From positions 1 to 64,000 of the forward strand of contig CAKOTF010000008.1 in NCBI GenBank assembly GCA_934120045.1: a stretch of DNA of 64,000 nt, written 5' to 3'. Source of the DNA: an uncultured Clostridia bacterium (GTDB taxonomy: Bacteria > Bacillota > Clostridia > TANB77 > CAG-508). Below, in pieces: positions 33,575-42,334 of the stretch (within the stretch, counting starts at the first letter, position 1; every line of letters starts with the position of its first letter). A program made the translations under genes and the position numbers. The notes beneath the pieces were generated by a model. It saw only the letters and a program-made list of their open reading frames with translations, had not been told where the DNA came from and did no database searches.

Positions 33575-34480
33575 TTATATTATTGCTTTTACAAAATCTT
33601 TAGAATTAAAAATTTCCATATCATCAATTTGTTCTCCAACACCTATGAATTTTACAGGTATATCATTTTCTTGTACAATTCCAACTACAGCTCCACCTTT
33701 TGCTGTTCCATCCAATTTTGTTAATACAATTCCTGTAATATCTGCTTGTTCTTTAAATGCTTTTACTTGTGATATTGCATTTTGTCCTGTTGTTGCATCA
33801 ATTACTAATAATACTTCTTTTGATGCTTCTGCCATTTCTTTATTTACTACTTTTTGAATTTTATTTAATTCATCCATCAAATATTTTTTGTTATGTAACC
33901 TTCCAGCTGTGTCTATTATTAATACATCTGCATTGCTTTCTTTAGTTCTTCTTATTGCTTCAAATACCACTGATGCAGGGTCTACTCCTTCTGCTCTTTT
34001 TACTACTTCTGCTCCTGCTCTTTGTGCCCATATTTCTAATTGTTCTACTGCTGCTGCTCTAAATGTATCAGCAGCAGCAACTATTACTTTTTTTCCATCT
34101 CTTGCTAATCTTGCTGCCATTTTTCCTATTGATGTTGTTTTTCCAACTCCATTTACTCCTACAACAAGTATTACTGATGGCTTTGTTTCTAATTTTAAAC
34201 TATTATCACATTTTTCTAGAATTTTCTCAATTTCTTCTCTTAATGCTTTTTTTACTTGTTCACTTTCTTCTATTTTTTCTTTTTTTATTTTTTCTCTTAA
34301 ATTACTTATTATTTGTGTTGATGTTTCTACTCCCATGTCTGACATTATTAGTGCTTCTTCTAATTCTTCTAATAATTCTTCATCAACCTTTCTAAAATTG
34401 CTAAATACATTATTAATTTTATCATTTATTGATTCTTTTGTCTTTGTTAGACCTTGTTTTAATTTATCAAAAAAACCCAT
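33575..34480 (-). CDS. ftsY: Signal recognition particle receptor FtsY
   Basis: The GTPase that docks ribosome-SRP complexes at the membrane. The N domain (residues 1-85) starts with a short amphipathic lipid-binding helix (GFFDKLKQGLTKTKESIND) and lacks the long acidic A domain of E. coli, as usual in Firmicutes. The G domain has GVNGVGKTTSIGK (G1), ADTFRAAAVEQL, IDTAGRLHN (G3), TKLDGTAKGG (G4) and FIGVGEQIDDM (G5). Length 301 is standard. It shares its strand with the small membrane protein 23 bases upstream. Confidence 0.96.
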   Translation of the reverse strand: MGFFDKLKQGLTKTKESINDKINNVFSNFRKVDEELLEELEEALIMSDMGVETSTQIISNLREKIKKEKIEESEQVKKALREEIEKILEKCDNSLKLETKPSVILVVGVNGVGKTTSIGKMAARLARDGKKVIVAAADTFRAAAVEQLEIWAQRAGAEVVKRAEGVDPASVVFEAIRRTKESNADVLIIDTAGRLHNKKYLMDELNKIQKVVNKEMAEASKEVLLVIDATTGQNAISQVKAFKEQADITGIVLTKLDGTAKGGAVVGIVQENDIPVKFIGVGEQIDDMEIFNSKDFVKAII

Positions 34481-34503
34481 TTTTCTATTCCTTTCACATT
34501 TGT

Positions 34504-34983
34504 TTAAAATACTATCATAATCTTTATTGCTGTTAATAATATAGTAAGTGCTGACATTGCAGTATCCATAAATCCTTCTGTTGATTCTCCTTTTTCATCT
34601 GTAACAAATATTTCATATTTCTTTACATCTGATATTTTAAAATATGTATCAATTTCCTTAGTTTGATTTTCTTTTATTTCTCCAATATCTAAATATTGTG
34701 TTCCTAATAAATTGTCTTTTGATGAATATAAATCTACTTTTATAAATTTTCCGCTAAGACTAGTTGAATTTACTATTAAATTAATTTTTCCATTTACTGC
34801 TGTTGATTTTATTTCTTTTACCTGAATTCCTGATGGTATTTGTCCTATTTTTTGCATTTCATTATAAGTAGTTTTTAATCCTACATTTATTAAAAAATCT
34901 GATATTATCCAAAATAATATTATCCATATTATATATTTCACAAATGTCTTTACTGTATTCATTAATTTCATTCCTTTCATCAT
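34504..34983 (-). CDS. Hypothetical membrane protein, 159 aa
   Basis: One helix at residues about 11-33, an Ig-like beta-rich extracytoplasmic domain (VKEIKSTAVNGKINLIVNST, KFIKVDLYSSKDNLLG, ISDVKKYEIFVTDEKG) and a C-terminal helix (about 140-157). I do not recognise a named family. The start is ambiguous: ATG at 34983 has AAAGGAT upstream, and later ATGs at 34980, 34971 and 34962 are possible. It precedes ftsY on the same strand and is probably in its operon. Confidence 0.7.
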   Translation of the reverse strand: MMKGMKLMNTVKTFVKYIIWIILFWIISDFLINVGLKTTYNEMQKIGQIPSGIQVKEIKSTAVNGKINLIVNSTSLSGKFIKVDLYSSKDNLLGTQYLDIGEIKENQTKEIDTYFKISDVKKYEIFVTDEKGESTEGFMDTAMSALTILLTAIKIMIVF

Positions 34984-35104
34984 ACTTTTATCCTTTATTA
35001 TTATACTTGCAAAATCTCATAATTTCAAGTATTTTAAAAAATATTATTTCCATATGTAGCCATATTTTTCTTTGTGAATACAATATATTCAAAGGAGGTC
35101 TATT

Positions 35105-35803
35105 ATGGACTATGAATTATTAATGAATGGAAATATAAAATTAGGTCAAAAAGCTCCTGATTTTACAGCAGATTCTACATTTGGTAAAATAAGCCTAAGT
35201 GACTATTCTGGAAAATGGCTCGTATTTTTTTCACATCCAGGTGATTTTACCCCAGTATGCACTACAGAAATGATTGCATTTGCTAGAGCTCATCCATTTT
35301 TTCAAAAATTAAATACTAGTTTATTAGGATTAAGTATTGATAGTAATGCTTCACATCTTGCTTGGGTAAATGAAATATATAATTTGACTGGTGTTTCTTT
35401 ACCATTTCCTATTATTGCAGATAGAAATGGCTCTATTGCTAGACTTTATGGTATGATTTCAAATGATGTTAGTACAACAAAAACTGTTAGAAATGTTTTT
35501 ATTATTGATGGAAATGGTATTGTTCGTGTTATTCTTACATATCCTTTAAATATTGGACGATTTATTCCTGAAATTCTTCGTACTGTTGAAGCTTTACAAA
35601 TTTCTGATTGTGCAGATGCTTCAACTCCTGCTAATTGGCAACCTGGTGTTCCTGTTATTATTCCACCACCTCAAACTTTTTCTGAATTACAACAAAGGCT
35701 AGAGGATATTAAGAAAAATTGTAATGGTATTTCTTGGTATCTTTCTTTTAAAGAACCTTCTCAGAAATGTTTAAATGATATTAATATTGAAAAAAATTGC
35801 TAA
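35105..35803 (+). CDS. Peroxiredoxin (1-Cys/Prx6-like)
   Basis: It reduces peroxides with a peroxidatic Cys. The site HPGDFTPVCTTEM places Cys at about residue 56, in the Thr-x-x-Cys motif. The RNVFIIDGNGIVRVILTYPL region and a C-terminal extension with WQPGVPVIIPPP are typical of the Prx6 class. Two more Cys occur near the C-terminus (DCADAS and KNC), so a 2-Cys mechanism is possible. Length is 232. AAAGGAGG precedes the ATG. It is monocistronic with a terminator. Confidence 0.93.
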   Translation: MDYELLMNGNIKLGQKAPDFTADSTFGKISLSDYSGKWLVFFSHPGDFTPVCTTEMIAFARAHPFFQKLNTSLLGLSIDSNASHLAWVNEIYNLTGVSLPFPIIADRNGSIARLYGMISNDVSTTKTVRNVFIIDGNGIVRVILTYPLNIGRFIPEILRTVEALQISDCADASTPANWQPGVPVIIPPPQTFSELQQRLEDIKKNCNGISWYLSFKEPSQKCLNDINIEKNC

Positions 35804-35811
35804 ATTCTAAA

Positions 35812-35857
35812 AATAAGAAGCTAATTCAGTTTTATCTGAAAAAGCTTCTTATTTTTT
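35812..35857. terminator. Convergent terminator
   Basis: AATAAGAAGCT / AGCTTCTTATT around an internal loop, then T6. It lies between the peroxiredoxin and the converging P-type ATPase. Confidence 0.8.
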
Positions 35858-38573
35858 ATTCATCTCTAGTTGTATTTACTTTAAATAATTTCATAATTTC
35901 AACAATAATTATTGGTGATAACACTAATACAATTGTTTCGATTATATTATCACTTGGAAGGATTGGAATACTAAATATTGTTCTTAATTGTGGTATAAAT
36001 AATATTACAACCATTAATAATGCTGATGCTAATATTGCTAATATTAAAACTCCATTTCCTAATATTCCTGTTTTAAATATTGAATTTTTATTATCTCTTA
36101 TATTAAATACATGTATTAATTCTGAAAAAGCTAAAACTATAAATGCCATTGTTTGACCAACTTCTATTTTTGTTTGTTCTAGTGTTAATCCATCTATTGC
36201 TTTGTGTGTTGTTCCTAACCCTATTAAATACGCTGCAAGTGTAAGTAATCCAATCATTAATCCTTGATAAATAATTCTAAATGTTCTTCCTTTTGTAAAT
36301 ATTCCTTCATTTCTTTTTACTGGTTTTCTATCCATTATATCTTTATTTGCAGGGTCAAATGCTAATGCTAATGCTGGGAATGTGTCTGTTACAAGGTTTA
36401 TCCATAAAATATGTATTGGTAATAAAACTTGAATCATTGTTATATCAGATATTCCAAACCATTGTCCTATTTGTGGTGCAAATAATGTTGCTAACAATAA
36501 TACAATAACTTCTCCAACATTACATGAAAGTAAAAATTGAATTACTTTTAATATATTATCATATATACGTCTTCCTTCTTCAACTGCTGATACTATTGTA
36601 GCAAAATTGTCATCTGTTAATATTACATCTGCTGCTTCTTTTGCAACTTCTGTTCCTACTTTTCCCATTGCACATCCAATATCAGCTGTTTTTAATGCTG
36701 GACTGTCATTTACTCCATCACCTGTCATTGCTACAACTTCTCCATTTGCTTGCCATGCTTTTACTATTCTAACTTTGTGTTCTGGTGACACTCTTGCATA
36801 TACAGAATATTTTCTAACATTTTTTGTTAATTCTTCATCAGTCATTTTTTCTAATTCTGTTCCTGTTAAAGCTTCACTTTCATCTTTTAATATTCCTAGT
36901 TTTTTAGCTATTGCAACTGCTGTAACTTTATGATCACCTGTAATCATTACTGTTTTTATTCCTGCTTTTTTACACTTTTCTACTGCTTTTTTTGCTTCAA
37001 TTCTTGGTGGATCTATCATTCCAACCATTCCAATAAATGTTAAATCACTTTCTATTGTTTTCATTTCTGTTTTTGATGGCATGTGATCTAATTCCTTATA
37101 TGCAAATGCTAAAACTCTTAAAGCATCTTTGGCCATTTTTTCATTGTTTTCTCTTATCCATTTTGCATAATTGTTTATACTTGTTCTTACTTCACCTTTA
37201 TATAAGAATGAGTTACAACATTTTAATAATTCATCAACTCCACCTTTTGTATATACTATATATTTTCCATTTTTCTTATTAACTGTTGTCATTAATTTTC
37301 TTTCTGAATCAAATGGAACTTCTTCAACTCTTGGATTTTCTCTATATATAGATTGTTCATAATCTAGTTTAAATGCCATATCAACTAATGCTGTTTCTGT
37401 TGGATCTCCTGCTAATTGTCCATCTTCTAGCAATCGTGAATCATTACATAACATACAATTATATACTAATTTTTTGAAATCTTCTGTTGTATTTACTTTT
37501 TTTACATCTTGTAATTCATCATCACAAAATACTTTTTCTACTGTCATTTTATTTTGTGTTAATGTTCCTGTTTTGTCAGAACATATAACTGTACTGCTTC
37601 CTAATGTTTCAACTGCTGGTAATTTTTTTACTATTGCATGTTTTTTTACCATTTTTTGAACACCAATTGCTAATACAATTGTTGATACTGCAACAAGTCC
37701 TTCTGGTATTACTGCAACTGCAAGTGATACAGCTGTCATAAACATATCTATTATTTCTTTTCCTTGTAATAATCCAATAACAAATATTACAGCACATATT
37801 GCTAAACAAGCCATTCCCAAAGTTTTTCCTAAATCATTTAATTTTTGTTGAAGTGGTGTTTCTTGCTTTTCTGCATTATCTAACATTCCTGCAATTTTTC
37901 CTACTTCTGTATTCATTCCTGTATTTACTACAATTGCTTTTCCTCTACCATATGTTATTAAACTTGATGAAAATAACATATTTTTTCTGTCTCCAATTCC
38001 AATTTCATTTCCATCTATTTTTTCTGTTATTTTTTCTACTGGAACTGATTCACCTGTAAGTGATGCTTCTTGTGATTTTAAATTTACTGCTTCTATTATT
38101 CTTAAGTCTGCTGCTATATAATCTCCTGTTTCTATTATAACAAGATCTCCTGGTACTAATTCTCTTGCTGGTATTACTTGTTCTTTTCCATTTCTTATTA
38201 CTTTTGATGCATGACTACTTAATTTTTTTAATGCTTCTAATGATTTTTCTGCTTTACTTTCTTGTGCTACTCCTATCACTGCATTTAGGATTACTACTAT
38301 TAATATTATTATTGTATCTGTAAATCCTTCTCCTTGTGCTACTCCAACTACTCCTGATACTATTGCTGCTATTATTAATACAATTATTGAAAAATCTTTA
38401 AATTGTTCTAAAAATTTCTTTAGTAGTGAATCTTTTTTCTTTTCTTGTAATTCATTTAGTCCATATTTTTTCATGTTTTCTTGGACTTGACTACTGCTTA
38501 AACCTTTTTGATAATCTGTTTTTAATTCTTGTTCTACTTCTTGGCTTGTCTTATTAAACCAACTTTTTTCCAT
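35856..38573 (-). CDS. Cation-transporting P-type ATPase (Ca2+-type, P2)
   Basis: A 905-residue pump. The N-terminal cation-ATPase domain is followed by helices, the actuator loop LTGESVPVEK, the M4 ion site PEGLVAVSTIVLAIG, the phosphorylation site CSDKTGTLTQNKMTVEK and KGGVDELLKC (nucleotide site). The hinge GDGVNDSPALKTAD and six C-terminal helices (FSELIHVFNIRDN near the end) complete it. P2A/SERCA-like pumps export Ca2+ or Mn2+ using ATP; the exact ion is inferred. Strong consensus length and motif order; no deletion is seen. Confidence 0.93.
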   Translation of the reverse strand: MEKSWFNKTSQEVEQELKTDYQKGLSSSQVQENMKKYGLNELQEKKKDSLLKKFLEQFKDFSIIVLIIAAIVSGVVGVAQGEGFTDTIIILIVVILNAVIGVAQESKAEKSLEALKKLSSHASKVIRNGKEQVIPARELVPGDLVIIETGDYIAADLRIIEAVNLKSQEASLTGESVPVEKITEKIDGNEIGIGDRKNMLFSSSLITYGRGKAIVVNTGMNTEVGKIAGMLDNAEKQETPLQQKLNDLGKTLGMACLAICAVIFVIGLLQGKEIIDMFMTAVSLAVAVIPEGLVAVSTIVLAIGVQKMVKKHAIVKKLPAVETLGSSTVICSDKTGTLTQNKMTVEKVFCDDELQDVKKVNTTEDFKKLVYNCMLCNDSRLLEDGQLAGDPTETALVDMAFKLDYEQSIYRENPRVEEVPFDSERKLMTTVNKKNGKYIVYTKGGVDELLKCCNSFLYKGEVRTSINNYAKWIRENNEKMAKDALRVLAFAYKELDHMPSKTEMKTIESDLTFIGMVGMIDPPRIEAKKAVEKCKKAGIKTVMITGDHKVTAVAIAKKLGILKDESEALTGTELEKMTDEELTKNVRKYSVYARVSPEHKVRIVKAWQANGEVVAMTGDGVNDSPALKTADIGCAMGKVGTEVAKEAADVILTDDNFATIVSAVEEGRRIYDNILKVIQFLLSCNVGEVIVLLLATLFAPQIGQWFGISDITMIQVLLPIHILWINLVTDTFPALALAFDPANKDIMDRKPVKRNEGIFTKGRTFRIIYQGLMIGLLTLAAYLIGLGTTHKAIDGLTLEQTKIEVGQTMAFIVLAFSELIHVFNIRDNKNSIFKTGILGNGVLILAILASALLMVVILFIPQLRTIFSIPILPSDNIIETIVLVLSPIIIVEIMKLFKVNTTRDE

Positions 38574-38663
38574 ACTAATTACCTCTCTTTTCTAATTGTA
38601 TTTTAGCCTTTTTACTTTAGTTCTAAAGTTATACATATAATATTTATTCTTATTTATGTATTT

Positions 38664-38729
38664 TAGAACAAATAAAGACTTTTAAAGAAAAAATATAATT
38701 AAATTATTATATCCTTTCTTTAAAAGTCT
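38664..38729 (-). terminator. Terminator-like hairpin after tRNA-Glu
   Basis: AGACTTTTAAAGAAA pairs with TTTCTTTAAAAGTCT around an AT-rich loop, and T-rich sequence follows in the minus direction. Confidence 0.55.
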
Positions 38730-38747
38730 CGTTTACTTTTTTGAAGC

Positions 38748-38788
38748 TTGTTAACCAGATTCTTTTGAATCGCGGTTGTTGATTAACA
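38748..38788 (-). repeat. Interrupted palindrome downstream of tRNA-Glu
   Basis: TTGTTAA/TTAACAA, AACC/GGTT and GATTC-TTTT-GAATC nest in register. This is a compact three-part hairpin with no T-run, within the tRNA-Glu transcript trailer. It could be a processing or protein-binding element. Confidence 0.4.
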
Positions 38789-38821
38789 ATTTAAAACTAC
38801 TCCCTCTTAAATATAAACTTT

Positions 38822-38896
38822 TGGTGACCCGTACGAGAATCGAACTCATGATTCCACCTTGAGAGGGTGGCGTCTTAGCCGCTTGACCAACGGGCC
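38822..38896 (-). tRNA. tRNA-Glu (CUC anticodon)
   Basis: The acceptor GGCCCGT/ACGGGTC has an encoded ACCA. The anticodon stem CCACC/GGTGG has loop CTCTCAA (anticodon CUC), and the T arm is TGAGTTCGATTCTCG-like. Length is 75 nt. A single tRNA with no neighbours in a cluster. Confidence 0.92.
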
Positions 38897-38971
38897 ATAT
38901 TTATAATACTTATTATTTATATCATATTTATTTTAATTCGTCAATTGTTTTTTACATTTTTCATCAACAAT

Positions 38972-39019
38972 AAAAAAGATACCACAAATCATCATTACAA
39001 TAATTTGTAGTATCTTTTT
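38972..39019 (-). terminator. Terminator of the HNH-ParB-like gene
   Basis: AAAAAGATAC(T)ACAAAT / ATTTGTGGTATCTTTTTT with a T-run in the minus direction, directly at the stop codon. Confidence 0.8.
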
Positions 39020-39020
39020 G

Positions 39021-39674
39021 TTAAAATATAACTTCTACATTTTCAAGAACAATTGCCGGTATTTCCTTTATCCGATTGTTCCTGGCATAAAGAACAACTG
39101 TAAAACCATCAAGAACAAAATTATTTTTATCAACAATTATTGGCTTAGGAAACTTACCACATCTAGTATAATATTCATTTATTTTCTTATACTTATTTGT
39201 AGTTGTATCTGGCAAATCAATTGTTATAATTAGACTTGATACTGGAATTCTACTGATCCATTCTTTTGGTAACATATGTAACCATCTTATTTGGAACATT
39301 TTAATTTTAAAGTATTCTCTTTTAAATTGTTCTTTTGCACCATCATCTTTTAAGCTCATATAAACTCTAAACTGATCAGGTGTCATATTTTCCTTCTCTT
39401 CATTACATTTCTTGCAAGAAGGTACCATATTTTGTGGAATTGTTGGTCCTCCAAGACCTTTAGCATAAACATGGTCTAAAGTTATCTGACTGGGTTCAAC
39501 AACTCTTCCGCAATAATAGCATTTTCTTTTTCCTTTCAGTTTATAAGTTAAATCATACATTATATACTCAAATTTAAATGGCCGTTTTTTCAATTTTAAC
39601 ATTGAGTTTTCTTCAAATGCGATAATATCTTTTTTGGCTGAAAATGTATAACCTTTTGGAACTTCGATAATCAT
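39021..39674 (-). CDS. HNH endonuclease with C-terminal ParB-like domain
   Basis: The start is the ATG at 39674 (MIIEVPKGYTFSAKKDIIAF), six bases after AGGAGGG; a longer frame adds 13 residues. Residues about 40-110 are an HNH/zinc-finger nuclease: CYYCGRVVEPSQITLDHVYA, then GLGGPTIPQNMVPSCKKCNE with two Cys pairs. The last about 35 residues (PIIVDKNNFVLDGFTVVLYA, then RNNRIKEIPAIVLENVEVIF) resemble a ParB/sulfiredoxin nucleotide-binding fold. HNH-ParB combinations occur in selfish or defence-related DNA-processing proteins. It is isolated, without partners, so its role is open. Confidence 0.75.
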   Translation of the reverse strand: MIIEVPKGYTFSAKKDIIAFEENSMLKLKKRPFKFEYIMYDLTYKLKGKRKCYYCGRVVEPSQITLDHVYAKGLGGPTIPQNMVPSCKKCNEEKENMTPDQFRVYMSLKDDGAKEQFKREYFKIKMFQIRWLHMLPKEWISRIPVSSLIITIDLPDTTTNKYKKINEYYTRCGKFPKPIIVDKNNFVLDGFTVVLYARNNRIKEIPAIVLENVEVIF

Positions 39675-39741
39675 CAAAAGCCCTCCTTCATTTTTAGTTA
39701 CATAATATAACAATATAACAAATTTCCAATTTTGTCAATAT

Positions 39742-40470
39742 TTATTTCATTAGATTTATTGTATTTGATGGTTTTTCAATTCCTTCTAAATTATAATAAG
39801 CATTCGGAATGTTTCCAACAATAACATGTTCTGCAATAATAAATTGATTTACTACATTCTGATTATATCTTTTCATTGGTGTTACAACAGCCATATCACA
39901 ATTAAAATTAACATATACTCTATGTAATGTTTGGTTTATTCCTTGTGAGATAAATTCACTTTTTATTTCTGTATCAACACTTCCTGTCATAGAAATTTTT
40001 ATAGGTATTCTTGGTCCAAATCCTGATAATAGATAGTTTCCTGTCAAATTTCCTAATGTTATATAAATTTTTTCTGTTGGTATCTTTTCAAATTCTTGTT
40101 GTATTTTTTCAGTCAAGTCTGAAATAATATTATTTACTACTGCTACATTTGATTTTATAGCTGATACATTTCCATTTGAATCTTTTTCAATTGTATATAA
40201 TTCTTCATATTTATATTGATTCATTACTATTGTTGATTGTTGATTTGTTATAATTGTTGCATTATATTTAACTTTTTCATTACACATTGCTTCATATACT
40301 GGTTCTAAATAATCAAATCCAATTTTAAATCCATATACTCCAATTAAAATTATTGATATGAATTTTATAATTTTTTTTGCTAATTTTATATTTTTTAAAT
40401 TGGCATTTTTTCCATAAAATCTGCCAATAGGCTTTATTATAAACCTTTTTCTTGAATAAATTTTATCCAT
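39742..40470 (-). CDS. yunB: Sporulation protein YunB
   Basis: A membrane-anchored sporulation protein. A short basic N-terminus is followed by a helix at residues about 32-50 and an extracytoplasmic domain with the family signatures KVKYNATIITNQ, ITLGNLTGNYLLSGFGPRIP and LHRVYVNFNCDMAVVTPM. Length 242 is normal. It begins one base after the stop of the SPOCS-LysM gene, so the two share one sporulation transcript. Confidence 0.92.
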   Translation of the reverse strand: MDKIYSRKRFIIKPIGRFYGKNANLKNIKLAKKIIKFISIILIGVYGFKIGFDYLEPVYEAMCNEKVKYNATIITNQQSTIVMNQYKYEELYTIEKDSNGNVSAIKSNVAVVNNIISDLTEKIQQEFEKIPTEKIYITLGNLTGNYLLSGFGPRIPIKISMTGSVDTEIKSEFISQGINQTLHRVYVNFNCDMAVVTPMKRYNQNVVNQFIIAEHVIVGNIPNAYYNLEGIEKPSNTINLMK

Positions 40471-40471
40471 A

Positions 40472-42013
40472 TTATATTACTATTGGCTCTTTGGCTCTTT
40501 TTAGTACATATTTAGGTATATATATTTTTTCTCCAATATTAATTTTATCAGGATTTTCAATTCCATTTACTCTAACTATGTCATCAACTGTACTTCCATA
40601 TTTTTTCGCAATTTTCCATAATGTATCTCCATCTTTTACAACATATATTATGACACTGTAATCTTCTAAATCATCTTCAGTTTCTTCTGTTATATTATTA
40701 ATTGCTGGTATCTCAACATTTCTATATGTCAATGTTTCAAAATTCAAATCTACATTTGCATCAATTGTTCCACTCTGATTTGTAAATTCTTGTGTTCCAA
40801 CTTCTATTTTTGTACTTGTATTACAATTGTTTTCTACTCCTTCTATTGTTTGAGTAAATGGTATTGTTATTGTTTTACTATTTACTCCTATTGTTGATAT
40901 ATCTGTATATATTAAGTTTACTTCCAGCTCTCCTTCTAATGCTATTTTTCCACTTAATCTATTTTCTTTGGTTATAGATGTTTGTATTGATGTATTTATA
41001 ATTTCTCCACTTCCTATTTCAGGCATATTTACTTTTTCTCTTATTTGACATGTATTTTTCAATGTGTTTCTATCTGATGTTGTTTTTAATGTTTTTAAAT
41101 CATAATTTACTCTTTCACCTGGGCAATATAAATCTTGTATTACTTGTATTTCTTTTTCTTCATATGAAATACAATTTATCTCAACTTCAACCTCTAAATA
41201 AACTGTATGTTCTTCTATTGAATTTGGTTTTATTATTAAATTTTTTATTAAATATGTTGTATCACATATATTTTCTTCTTTGATATCTGGCATATCTATA
41301 AAACCAACTAATGGAACTCTGCCTATTGTTTTGCAAATTCTTCCATCATCTGTTAAATACACAAGTTTTAATTCTATTTCTGATTTTGCAAGTATTTTGT
41401 TATAACTTATTTTTATATCTTTATCAACTAAACTTATTGTTGCATTTAATATTTCTGCTAAATTGTCTGTATTTGGAATTGATACATTTTCTTTCACATA
41501 TGTTTTATTATTTCCTTCACATAATAATGAGTTTATTTTTTCTTTTTTACTTAAAATTTGCATATTAACATCATTTACATTTGTTGTTATTTCCGCTTCT
41601 TCATGTAAACGTATTTTTATTGAAATTTCCACATTTGCCTTTATTCCTATTTTTCTTCCATTTATTACTTTACATTCAAAATTTTTTATATTTGGTTCAA
41701 TATCAACAATCATTCCTATTTGTAATTCTGGAACAACTATTGTTTCTGAAAAATCAAGTGTTGTATTTAATCCTCTTAAATTATTTTTATCTCCATCTGC
41801 TAAATACATTATATATGAAACAATATTTCCTTCTAATCTTAATTTTCCTTCAAAAACTTCTTTTTTATATATACATATGTTTCCATCTGTATTAATTGTA
41901 TTTAATATATCTGGCTTTGAGTCTGGAACTATCATATCTCCTTGAACTACTATTTGTTCTTTTTTCTCACAAATTATCTTATTAATTTTTATAGTTTCTT
42001 TTGTTATATCCAT
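40472..42013 (-). CDS. SPOCS (DUF3794) spore protein with C-terminal LysM
   Basis: A 513-residue protein with three SPOCS domains in sequence (repeats of patterns like IVVQGDMIVPDSKPDILNTI and LVGFIDMPDIKEENI). A C-terminal LysM (residues about 450-500) follows, with DTLWKIAKKYGSTVDDIVRV and IYIPKYVLKRA. SPOCS-LysM proteins are coat/cortex-associated in Clostridia, where LysM binds peptidoglycan. A ribosome site GAGG lies upstream of the ATG at 42013. It is the first gene of a two-gene unit with yunB. Confidence 0.92.
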   Translation of the reverse strand: MDITKETIKINKIICEKKEQIVVQGDMIVPDSKPDILNTINTDGNICIYKKEVFEGKLRLEGNIVSYIMYLADGDKNNLRGLNTTLDFSETIVVPELQIGMIVDIEPNIKNFECKVINGRKIGIKANVEISIKIRLHEEAEITTNVNDVNMQILSKKEKINSLLCEGNNKTYVKENVSIPNTDNLAEILNATISLVDKDIKISYNKILAKSEIELKLVYLTDDGRICKTIGRVPLVGFIDMPDIKEENICDTTYLIKNLIIKPNSIEEHTVYLEVEVEINCISYEEKEIQVIQDLYCPGERVNYDLKTLKTTSDRNTLKNTCQIREKVNMPEIGSGEIINTSIQTSITKENRLSGKIALEGELEVNLIYTDISTIGVNSKTITIPFTQTIEGVENNCNTSTKIEVGTQEFTNQSGTIDANVDLNFETLTYRNVEIPAINNITEETEDDLEDYSVIIYVVKDGDTLWKIAKKYGSTVDDIVRVNGIENPDKINIGEKIYIPKYVLKRAKEPIVI

Positions 42014-42132
42014 ATGAATAACCTCCTATATATTTTTGTTTATTAATTTATATGGACATTTAATTTATTTTATTACTTTTTTGAATATTTTTTTTATTTT
42101 TGTTTATACTATTTTAGTAAGAGGTGATATCT

Positions 42133-42258
42133 TTGACAAATATCAATTGTTGTTTAGATTGTGTTTATCAAAAAGATGGAAAATGCTCTTATGATATTAT
42201 TTCTAATATAATAATATGTTCTAATTCTGAATGTGCATATTATAAAAGTCCCAATTAA
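42133..42258 (+). CDS. Small Cys-rich clostridial protein, 41 aa, TTG start
   Basis: A TTG at 42133 follows GAGGTGAT and encodes MTNINCCLDCVYQKDGKCSY, then a Cys pair-rich tail (ICSNSECAYYKSPN) with seven cysteines in all. Clostridia carry short proteins of this CxxxCxYQ...C...CAYF type (often mislabelled as hydroxymyristoyl-ACP dehydratase), which look like small metal-binding zinc-ribbon-like peptides. It is monocistronic, with a terminator overlapping the end. It is too short for most gene finders. Confidence 0.7.
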   Translation: MTNINCCLDCVYQKDGKCSYDIISNIIICSNSECAYYKSPN

Positions 42259-42282
42259 AGTAAATTTAATTGGGATTTTTCT
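42246..42282 (+). terminator. Terminator of the Cys-rich small gene
   Basis: AGTCCCAATTAAA / TTTAATTGGGATT followed by TTTT. It overlaps the last codons and stop. Confidence 0.8.
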
Positions 42283-42334
42283 TACACAATAAATATTAGG
42301 ATTTATAGAATTCATATTACATGAAGTTTCTAAA

